NCBI RefSeq assembly: GCF_000695625.1
Contig: NZ_JMQI01000043.1
Coordinates: forward strand, 62,001-126,000
Length of the DNA stretch: 64,000 bases
Direction: 5' to 3'
Source: Amycolatopsis rifamycinica
GTDB taxonomy: Bacteria; Actinomycetota; Actinomycetes; Mycobacteriales; Pseudonocardiaceae
Numbering within the stretch: the stretch's first letter is position 1; each line of letters starts with the position of its first letter. The notes under the pieces were generated by a model that made no database searches, had not been told where the DNA came from, and saw only the letters and a program-made list of their open reading frames with translations. Made by a program: the position numbers and the translations under genes. Of this stretch, positions 27,017 to 33,667 are shown one piece after another.

Positions 27017-27709
27017 GTGAGGCTGCAGAATCGTCGCGTGCTCGGTGCGGGCGTGCTGGCGCTCGGTGCCGCGCTCGCGCTCGCCGGGTGCGGGGCCGGC
27101 CAGATCACCCAGACCTCGACGCAGCAGGCCGCGGTCAACGGGACGCACGCCCAGGTCAAGAACATCGACCTGCGCAACGCCGCGGTCCAGTACCCGACCT
27201 CGGGCCCGGGCTACGCCGCCGGCGCGACCCCGGCGCTGACCCTGACGATCGTGAACCGCGGCGCGCAGGACGACTCCCTCGTTTCGGTGACCACCGAAGA
27301 CGGCGGCCACGCGACCATCGGCGGCTCGAAGACCGTCGTCGCGGCGCACTCACTGGTGATCGGCCCCGGCGAAGCCGTGGAGTCCACGAACGAGGTGCAG
27401 CCCACGTCCTCCGGCGCGCCGTCTTCGTCGTCGAGCAGCGCTCCGACGTCTTCGGCGCCGGCCGGCAGCAGCTCGGCCACCAACAGCCCGGGCAACCTCA
27501 CCGCGACGGCCACCTCCGAGGTCCCGTCGTCCGGCCCGGCCGCGACGCCGACCGCGCCGGAGCAGGTCGGCCAGGCCACCGTGACGCTGCCCGCGCTGAA
27601 GCAGCCGCTCTGGCCGGGTCAGGTCATCAAGGTCACCTTCGTCTTCCAGAACGCCGGACCGGTCACCGTCGACCTCCCGGTCGCGGCGCCGGCGCACGTC
27701 AAGGAGTAG
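27017..27709 (+). CDS. LpqE-like lipoprotein
   Basis: The 230-residue protein has a signal peptide with lipobox LAGC at about residue 24, two beta-sandwich-like halves (residues 40-115 and 185-225) and a Ser/Ala/Thr/Pro-rich linker between. It is the positional counterpart of mycobacterial LpqE (Rv3584), which likewise lies between carD and radA. Its role is unknown in the family. GTG at 27017 begins the signal peptide. A TTGACA hexamer lies at 26831-26836 in the shared 286-bp intergenic region with carD, but I see no convincing -10 for it. Confidence 0.82.
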   Translation: MRLQNRRVLGAGVLALGAALALAGCGAGQITQTSTQQAAVNGTHAQVKNIDLRNAAVQYPTSGPGYAAGATPALTLTIVNRGAQDDSLVSVTTEDGGHATIGGSKTVVAAHSLVIGPGEAVESTNEVQPTSSGAPSSSSSSAPTSSAPAGSSSATNSPGNLTATATSEVPSSGPAATPTAPEQVGQATVTLPALKQPLWPGQVIKVTFVFQNAGPVTVDLPVAAPAHVKE

Positions 27710-27748
27710 GTCCGCGGTTTTGTCGGTGGTCGCCGATAGCCTCGCGGG

Positions 27749-29107
27749 GTGAAGAAGGGGACCACCTACCGCTGCGCGAGCTGCGGGTACGAAGCGGCCA
27801 AGTGGCTGGGCCGGTGTCCGGAGTGCCAGGAATGGGGCTCGTTCGAGGAACGCGGAGCACCGGTCAAGCCGGCCATCCAGCGCGTCGCGGCCGGGGCGCC
27901 GAGCGCACCGGCGCGGCCGATCGGCGAGGTCGACGTCGAAGCGGCGCGCGCTCGCCGCACCGGCGTCCCGGAGCTCGACCGGGTGCTCGGCGGCGGCCTG
28001 GTGCCGGGCGCGGTGGTGCTGCTCGCGGGTGAGCCGGGGGTCGGCAAGTCGACGTTGCTGCTCGAGGTCGCCTACCAGTGGGCGAAGACGGTCGACCGGT
28101 CCCTCTACGTCACCGGCGAGGAGTCCGCGGGCCAGGTCCGGTTGCGCGCCGAGCGAACGGGCAACGTCCACGAACGGATGTACCTGGCCGCCGAGAGCGA
28201 CCTGTCCGCCATCCTCGGGCACGTCGACGACGTCAAGCCGGGGGTGCTGATCGTCGACTCGGTGCAGACCATGGCGTCCCCGCAGGTCGACGGCTCACCC
28301 GGCGGCGTGACGCAGGTCCGCGCGGTGACGTCGGGGCTGGTCGCGCTGGCCAAGGAGCGCGGGCTGCCGGTGGTGCTGGTGGGGCACGTCACCAAGGACG
28401 GCTCGGTGGCCGGCCCGCGCGTGCTGGAGCACCTGGTGGACGTCGTGCTGCAGTTCGAGGGCGACAAGCACTCGACGCTGCGGATGGTCCGCGGCATCAA
28501 GAACCGGTTCGGCGCGGCCGACGAGATCGGCTGCTTCGAGCTGCAGGAAGAAGGCATCGTCGGGGTGCCGGACCCGTCGGGGCTGTTCATGAGCCGCACG
28601 GCCGAACCGGTGTCGGGCACGGCGATCACGGTCTCGCTGGAGGGCAAGCGGCCACTGCTGGGCGAGGTCCAGGCGCTGGTGTCGGCGACGGCGGCCCCCC
28701 AGCCGCGGCGCGCGGTCAGCGGCCTCGACTCCGCGCGGGTGGCGATGGTCCTGGCAGTGCTGGAGAAGCGCGGCGGGCTCAAGCTCGGCGACAAGGACGT
28801 CTACGCGGCCACGGTCGGCGGCATGAAGATCACCGAGCCGGGCATCGACCTGGCCCTGGTGCTGGCGCTGACGTCCTCGTTCGAAGACGTGGCGTTGTCG
28901 CCCCGCCTGGTGTCGGTGGGCGAGGTCGGCCTGGCGGGCGAGATCCGGCGGGTGCCGAGCGTGGGCCGCCGCCTGGCGGAGGCGGCCCGGCTCGGCTTCA
29001 CGCACGCGCTGGTCCCGCCGGACTCGGGCAAGCCGCCCGCCGGGATCCGGGTGCTGGAGGTGGCGAATGTCGCGGATGCGCTTAATGCGGCCGGTCACGC
29101 ACGCTGA
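27749..29107 (+). CDS. radA: DNA repair protein RadA (Sms)
   Basis: The 452-residue protein has, in order, the C4 zinc finger CASCGYEAAKWLGRCPEC, a RecA-like ATPase with Walker A GEPGVGKST, the RadA-specific KNRFG motif and a C-terminal Lon-protease-like domain. It is a hexameric branch-migration helicase for recombination intermediates. The last 16 codons have been duplicated twice downstream (see the repeat at 29060-29276). In mycobacteria disA follows radA; here it does not. Confidence 0.96.
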   Translation: MKKGTTYRCASCGYEAAKWLGRCPECQEWGSFEERGAPVKPAIQRVAAGAPSAPARPIGEVDVEAARARRTGVPELDRVLGGGLVPGAVVLLAGEPGVGKSTLLLEVAYQWAKTVDRSLYVTGEESAGQVRLRAERTGNVHERMYLAAESDLSAILGHVDDVKPGVLIVDSVQTMASPQVDGSPGGVTQVRAVTSGLVALAKERGLPVVLVGHVTKDGSVAGPRVLEHLVDVVLQFEGDKHSTLRMVRGIKNRFGAADEIGCFELQEEGIVGVPDPSGLFMSRTAEPVSGTAITVSLEGKRPLLGEVQALVSATAAPQPRRAVSGLDSARVAMVLAVLEKRGGLKLGDKDVYAATVGGMKITEPGIDLALVLALTSSFEDVALSPRLVSVGEVGLAGEIRRVPSVGRRLAEAARLGFTHALVPPDSGKPPAGIRVLEVANVADALNAAGHAR

Positions 29108-29276
29108 TCACCCCGGCGGGGGTGCCGGCCACGCGGGTCACCTCGGGGACTGTGTGGTTGCGGATGTCGCGGGGGCGCTGGATGCGGCGGGTCATGCGCG
29201 CTGATCACCTCGGGGACTGTGTGGTGGCGAAGGTCGCGGACGGGCTGAACGCGGCCGGCCACGCACGCTGATCACC
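29060..29276 (+). repeat. Tandem copies of the 3' end of radA
   Basis: The final 53 bp of radA (29060-29112, encoding VANVADALNAAGHAR and stop) recur at 29157-29209 (VADVAGALDAAGHAR, stop) and 29224-29276 (VAKVADGLNAAGHAR, stop). Copies 2 and 3 are joined by a repeated spacer CTCGGGGACTGTGTGGT. All copies keep the frame and the stop. Differences are mostly at third positions or conservative, so the copies are not recent. The last copy overlaps the convergent gene's stop codon. Confidence 0.9.
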
Positions 29277-30384
29277 CCGACGTCCGCGTGATGGCGTAGG
29301 AGTACTCCGCGTCCGCGGTTTGGGCCTGCCCCGGAGCGCGGGGGACCGTCGTCAGCGTGGCGTTGGGCACGGCCGCCGAGCTCGGCGGCAGCGGCGTTGT
29401 GGTGGGCGGCACCGGGTTCCTGGAGGTGGTGGCCGGGGTCGGTGAGCTGTCGGCGGCCAGCAGCCGCGCGGTCGCCGGGTCCGTGTACAGCCGCTGTCCG
29501 ATGTCCGGGGCGAAGTAGACGGTGGCGGGCCGGCCGTCCGGGGTTGCCGAGTGCGGGATGACGACGATGCTCGGAACGGCGGCGAGCGCGTCGAGCAGCG
29601 CGAACCGGACGTCCGACCGGAGCAGGCCGATTTCCAGCGCGCTCCGGACCATGGCGAGCGACTGGCCGGGCTGGTGGGCGCGGCCCCCGCCGGGATCGGT
29701 GATGTCGACCGTGTCGAACCGCAGCCGTTTGCGCAGTGTCTCCCGGTCGGGCACGAGCGAGGCGACGAACGCCGCGTCCGGGCTCAGCCAGTTCACGAAC
29801 GGCGTGGTCCAGCCCGGCTTGTTCACCCCGGCGGGGCTGGGATGGCCGGGGAACACCCCGCCGGGCCCGTATTCGTCAACGGGCCCGAGGAGCGGTTCGG
29901 CGGTCCGGCCGTGCACCCGGTCCCCCACGCCGGTCAGCGTCGTACGCCGGTGCCACACGCCGGTCGGGTCGGCCGGGATCCACAGCTCGGTGCGCCGCTG
30001 GGCCTTGCCCGCGTACCCGGGGCCGACCTTCGTCGTCCAGTCGCGCATCTCCGTGTAGTGGAACTCGCCGGGTGCGAGCGGCCGGTCGAGGTCGGGGAGC
30101 GCGGCGGGCCGGGACGTCTCCGGCGGCGGATCCGGCGTCCAGAGGGTGGCGGCGACGCCGAGCCCGCCGACCAGGGTGACGACGGCCGCGGCCACGGCGA
30201 GCCACCGCCACGCCCCGCTCCGGCGCGGTCCGGCGGGCGGCGCCTCTTCGACGCCGGCCGCCGCGAGCAGGGACGCGCGGGCGAAGGTGAGCCCGTCGTC
30301 TTCGCCGACGTCGCTGTTCAGGTCCGTGAGCGCCGCGTCGAGTTCGGCTTCGGACCAGATCTTCCGGACGTTGTCTTCACGCAA
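29272..30384 (-). CDS. CU044_5270-type membrane-anchored partner of an ECF sigma factor
   Basis: The 370-residue protein has a cytosolic N-terminus of about 60 residues, one membrane segment (LAVAAAVVTLVGGLGVAATLW) and a large outside domain typical of the CU044_5270 family, ending in a Ser/Thr/Pro-rich tail. These genes almost always follow SigE-like ECF sigma genes and are thought to act as sensors or anti-sigma factors. The gene begins (TTG at 30384) inside the last codons of the sigma gene, an 8-bp overlap. No zinc-binding anti-sigma motif (HxxxCxxC) is present, so inhibition, if any, uses another mechanism. Confidence 0.85.
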   Translation of the reverse strand: MREDNVRKIWSEAELDAALTDLNSDVGEDDGLTFARASLLAAAGVEEAPPAGPRRSGAWRWLAVAAAVVTLVGGLGVAATLWTPDPPPETSRPAALPDLDRPLAPGEFHYTEMRDWTTKVGPGYAGKAQRRTELWIPADPTGVWHRRTTLTGVGDRVHGRTAEPLLGPVDEYGPGGVFPGHPSPAGVNKPGWTTPFVNWLSPDAAFVASLVPDRETLRKRLRFDTVDITDPGGGRAHQPGQSLAMVRSALEIGLLRSDVRFALLDALAAVPSIVVIPHSATPDGRPATVYFAPDIGQRLYTDPATARLLAADSSPTPATTSRNPVPPTTTPLPPSSAAVPNATLTTVPRAPGQAQTADAEYSYAITRTSG

Positions 30385-30970
30385 GGTCCTGCACCTCCTC
30401 GGGGGCCGGGGCGTTCGTCCTGAGCCAGCGTCTGATCCGGTGCAGCCGGGACCGGACGGTACCCGGCGGGATCCCGAGCGCCTCGGCGACCTCGGCCGGT
30501 TCGAGGCCGGCCCACGACACGAGCAGCAGCGTGTCGCGGTCGGCCGGGCTGAGCCGGGCCAGCGCGCCGGCCAGCTGCGCGGCCCGCACCTGGGCGTCGA
30601 CCTGCTCGGCGACGCGGCCGTCGTGGCCCGCGTGGCTGGCTTCGCCGGTCCGCGCGAGCCGCGCCGTGGCCTGCAGCCCGCGCAGTTCGGACCGCACGTG
30701 GTGGCGCAGCAGGTTGGTGGCGATGCCGTAGAGCCACGACCGCGCCGTGCCGAGCTCGGGCCGGTAGGTCTCCCGCCGCCGCAGGGCGACCAGGAAGGTC
30801 TCGGCGACGAGGTCGTTCGCCGGCTCGGGCCCGACGCGGCGGGCCAGGTACCGCCGCAGCTGCGCGGCGTGGGCGTCGAAGAGCCGCCCGAACACCGGCC
30901 CGGGCTCGGGTCCGCCCAGGTCGGGACGGTCGTGCCCGCCGAGGCCCGAACCCTCGTGGATCACCTGCAT
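30377..30970 (-). CDS. ECF RNA polymerase sigma factor
   Basis: The 197-residue protein has region sigma-2 (FGRLFDAHAAQLRRYLARRV and AETFLVALRRR, ARSWLYGIATNLLR) and region sigma-4 (LSPADRDTLLLVSWAGL, EALGIPPGTVRSRLHRIRRWL), with no sigma-3, the ECF pattern. ATG at 30970 precedes an acidic unconserved stretch of 20 residues. It is co-transcribed with the CU044_5270-type gene that overlaps its end. No target promoter motif could be assigned. Confidence 0.93.
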   Translation of the reverse strand: MQVIHEGSGLGGHDRPDLGGPEPGPVFGRLFDAHAAQLRRYLARRVGPEPANDLVAETFLVALRRRETYRPELGTARSWLYGIATNLLRHHVRSELRGLQATARLARTGEASHAGHDGRVAEQVDAQVRAAQLAGALARLSPADRDTLLLVSWAGLEPAEVAEALGIPPGTVRSRLHRIRRWLRTNAPAPEEVQDLA

Positions 30971-31059
30971 GCCCCCAGTTGCCCGCAGCGTCCGCCGGCG
31001 TTCACGGGCGAACCTGCTTTCGTCGTGCTCCGGACGGCCCGTCCGCGCGGGCCCGGCTC

Positions 31060-32370
31060 CTAGATGCCCAGCAGCCCCCAGTAGACCGCCCACGGGACGA
31101 ACACCACGCCGCCGGCCAGCGGGACGCCGAGCCGGAGGCCGCGGTGCCGCCACCACGCCACCGCCGTGCCGATGGTGGCGGCCACCGCGCCCAGCGACAG
31201 CAGCTGCAATGCCGACCACGGCAGCGGACGGCCGGCGACCACCGGGCCCAGCCCCTTGCCCATCGTCAGCTGGATCAGCACGTCGACGACCAGGAATCCG
31301 AGCACGGCGAGCAGCCCGGTCGCCGACAGCCAGCGGCCCGCCCGGGCCGCGGGACCGCGCCGGACCAGCGGGTACCAGGCGAACGCGATCAGCAGGAACG
31401 CCGGCACCGCCAGGTGCAGCCACGTCGGCTCGTACCAGGCGGCCGGCGCCACGGCGGTGCTCGGCCGGTCCTGCGCCGGCGGTGCGTCGGCGGTCGAAGC
31501 GCCGGGTGGGTTGTTCACCCAGGCGCCCACCAGTTCGAGGTAGCCGGGTGCGTACCCGGGCAGCTTGTCGAAGCCGTCCGTGGTCCGCCGCAGCTGGTGC
31601 TGCGCGTCCGGGAAGACGCGCAACGTGTGGTGGGCCACCGTTTCCCGGAAGATCCCGACCGCTTCACCCGGCGGCGTCAGGATGTCCTTCGCGCCCCAGA
31701 TCCCGAGCACCGGCTGACGCAGGCTCTTCAGCACCGGCACCGGGTCGTAGTACGCCTCCGGGAACACGCCGCCCCCGATGAGCTGGCGCAGCATGGTCGA
31801 CGACGCCATCCGCACGATCGAGCCGTCCATTCCCAGGCGCCGCAACTGGTTCTCGATCGCCCACGCCTGCTGGCGCGACGGCTCGACGCCGTTCGCCCCG
31901 AGCGTCACGACGAACGCGACGTCCGCAGAACGCGAAGCCGCCAATGGCGCCACCCAGCCTCCTTCGCTGAGCCCCCAGATCCCGACCCGCGCCGGATCGA
32001 CGTCGGACCGCTTGCGCAGCACGGAAACCGCGGCCAGCGCGTCGTCCGCGAGAGTCGAGTACGATCGTTCGAATTGCGAGTAGCCCTCGGTGCGCTTGTC
32101 GTAGATCAGCGTCGCGATGCCTTGACGCGCAAAGGCTTCCGCTTGTTCGCGGTAGTCGTCACGGCCGTGTTCCCCCGAGCCGTGGACCATCACCAGGCCC
32201 GGCAGCTTCGTCCCGCCCGGTGGCGCGACGACGGTGCCGTGCAAGGTCACGCCGCCGTTCTGGAACGTCACTTCGTCGTTGGTCACCGAAGCCGCCGAAG
32301 CCGCCGACGCCGGTGGCGCCAACGCCGTGACCGCCAGGACCACCCCGGCCAGTAGCATCCCTTTTCGCAC
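31060..32370 (-). CDS. Secreted alpha/beta hydrolase with C-terminal membrane domain
   Basis: The 436-residue protein has a signal peptide (residues 1-25), an alpha/beta hydrolase domain (about 30-310) with MVHGSGEHGRDDY and nucleophile GLSEGGW, the expected Asp in WGAKDILTP and a late His in DAQHQLRR. The C-terminal region has about four membrane segments (LAVPAFLLIAFAWYPL onward). The catalytic domain should face outside with the tail fixed in the membrane. The fold combination is common in actinobacteria and the substrate is unknown. Confidence 0.85.
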   Translation of the reverse strand: MRKGMLLAGVVLAVTALAPPASAASAASVTNDEVTFQNGGVTLHGTVVAPPGGTKLPGLVMVHGSGEHGRDDYREQAEAFARQGIATLIYDKRTEGYSQFERSYSTLADDALAAVSVLRKRSDVDPARVGIWGLSEGGWVAPLAASRSADVAFVVTLGANGVEPSRQQAWAIENQLRRLGMDGSIVRMASSTMLRQLIGGGVFPEAYYDPVPVLKSLRQPVLGIWGAKDILTPPGEAVGIFRETVAHHTLRVFPDAQHQLRRTTDGFDKLPGYAPGYLELVGAWVNNPPGASTADAPPAQDRPSTAVAPAAWYEPTWLHLAVPAFLLIAFAWYPLVRRGPAARAGRWLSATGLLAVLGFLVVDVLIQLTMGKGLGPVVAGRPLPWSALQLLSLGAVAATIGTAVAWWRHRGLRLGVPLAGGVVFVPWAVYWGLLGI

Positions 32371-32390
32371 GAAAACCCCCTGGTGTCATG

Positions 32391-32957
32391 TCATTCCCCT
32401 GGATCCGGGAACGCGAGCCAGCGCACGAGCACGCGCCGCGCTTCCGGTGACCGGTCGTCCTCGGTCCGCCAGTACCGGCGGAACAGCTCCATGTAGTCCT
32501 GCCAGAGCTGCTGCAGCTCCTCCTCGGTGAGCCACGTGGCGCCGCGCGCGAAGAGCAGCGCGTCCGGCCAGCCGCCGGGCAGCTCTTCGCGCTTTTCCGC
32601 GAACCGGTTGAGTTTCTCGAGGTCGTCCTCGAACCCCTGCCGCTGCATGTCGTCGAACAGCATCCGGGATTCGGCGCTCTGCTCACTGCGGCGCGGCCAG
32701 CGGATGTCCCGCCGCCGTGTCCGCCACCACCGTTCCTTGCCCCGCGCGAGCTCCGGGACGTCCTCGACGAAGCCGAACCGGGCCAGTTCCCGCAGGTGGT
32801 AGCTGGTGGCGCCGGTGTTCTCGCCCAGGGTCTGGGCGAGCTTCGTGGCCGTCGCCGGGCCGGCCGACAACACGCCGAGGATGCGGCGGCGCAGCGGGTG
32901 GGTGACGGCTTTGAGGGCGTCCGGGTCGAGCTCTTCCGGTGGTGGAGCGCTGGTCAT
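32391..32957 (-). CDS. ArsR-like winged-helix transcriptional regulator
   Basis: The 188-residue protein starts with a winged-helix domain of the ArsR type (LKAVTHPLRRRILGVLSAGPATATKLAQTL, ATSYHLRELARFGFVE) followed by a helical, charged domain lacking metal-binding Cys motifs. It probably represses or senses a small ligand through the C-terminal part. It lies 20 nt upstream of the membrane hydrolase gene on the same strand, its most likely target. Confidence 0.87.
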   Translation of the reverse strand: MTSAPPPEELDPDALKAVTHPLRRRILGVLSAGPATATKLAQTLGENTGATSYHLRELARFGFVEDVPELARGKERWWRTRRRDIRWPRRSEQSAESRMLFDDMQRQGFEDDLEKLNRFAEKREELPGGWPDALLFARGATWLTEEELQQLWQDYMELFRRYWRTEDDRSPEARRVLVRWLAFPDPGE

Positions 32958-33050
32958 GAGCCCACTGTAGCCATGCAAAGAAGATTGTGCAAAGAAATCT
33001 TTGTAACTCGGCCCAGAGGGGTGCCTGGGCCGAGCGGGTCCTCTGTGGAC

Positions 33051-33578
33051 TTACCAGATCGGGTGGTCGCTGTACTTCCTGAGCGTCTGCACGGACGGCC
33101 GCAGGTAGCACGTCCCGGCCAGGAAGCCCGTGGTGGCGAAGGCGAGCGTCGAGAACGTCGTCAGCAGATCGGGCGCCCGCAGCTCGGGCGTGTCGTGCCA
33201 GACCCGGAACACGATCGGCACCGCGAACGAGCCGAGGATCAGCACCAGCGTCAGGACGTAGGTGAACAGCAGCGCGCCGCGGGCCGCCTCGGCGCTGGCC
33301 ACCACGAGGTAGTCGCCGCGGAGGCAGCGGCGGCAGGTCAGCACCAGCACCGCGATCGCCAGCACGCCCAGCGGGGGGAGCGCCGCGGCGGCCTTGCCGA
33401 GCAGCGTGTCCGGGAACGCGTGGCCGTGCACGATGCCCTGCAGGTACGTCGTGAGCCCGAACAGCAGCACCATTCCGGCGATCATCGAGCAGCCGACCAC
33501 CACCGAGCCCCAGCGCACCCGGTCGGCGAAGCGGGGCGGCAGCGGCACGAACTCGACCTGTCCGAAGGTCCCCTGCAC
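33051..33578 (-). CDS. Four-helix membrane protein of unknown function
   Basis: The 175-residue protein has four hydrophobic segments: VVVGCSMIAGMVLLFGLTTYL, PLGVLAIAVLVLTC, LLFTYVLTLVLILGSFAV and TFSTLAFATTGFLAGTCYL. No family is recognised. GTG at 33578 is preferred with GGAGG eight bases upstream; the long open frame upstream is only antisense shadow of the trehalose gene. A strong inverted repeat lies just upstream (33600-33646), so it is transcribed separately from otsB. Confidence 0.7.
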   Translation of the reverse strand: MQGTFGQVEFVPLPPRFADRVRWGSVVVGCSMIAGMVLLFGLTTYLQGIVHGHAFPDTLLGKAAAALPPLGVLAIAVLVLTCRRCLRGDYLVVASAEAARGALLFTYVLTLVLILGSFAVPIVFRVWHDTPELRAPDLLTTFSTLAFATTGFLAGTCYLRPSVQTLRKYSDHPIW

Positions 33579-33599
33579 CCGGCTCACCTCCAGAACGCG

Positions 33600-33646
33600 C
33601 TGAAGGCCACCATAAGGGCACTGGGTGCCGTCATGGTGGCCTTCAG
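33600..33646. terminator. Long inverted repeat downstream of the otsB-GH15 gene
   Basis: CTGAAGGCCACCAT (33600-33613) pairs perfectly with ATGGTGGCCTTCAG (33633-33646), a 14-bp stem, and the loop itself holds an inner GGCAC/GTGCC stem. It lies 22 bp past the stop of the otsB-GH15 gene. It acts either as a terminator or as an intergenic palindromic repeat. Confidence 0.7.
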
Positions 33647-33667
33647 GGGGCTTTCGGACCGAAAGGG

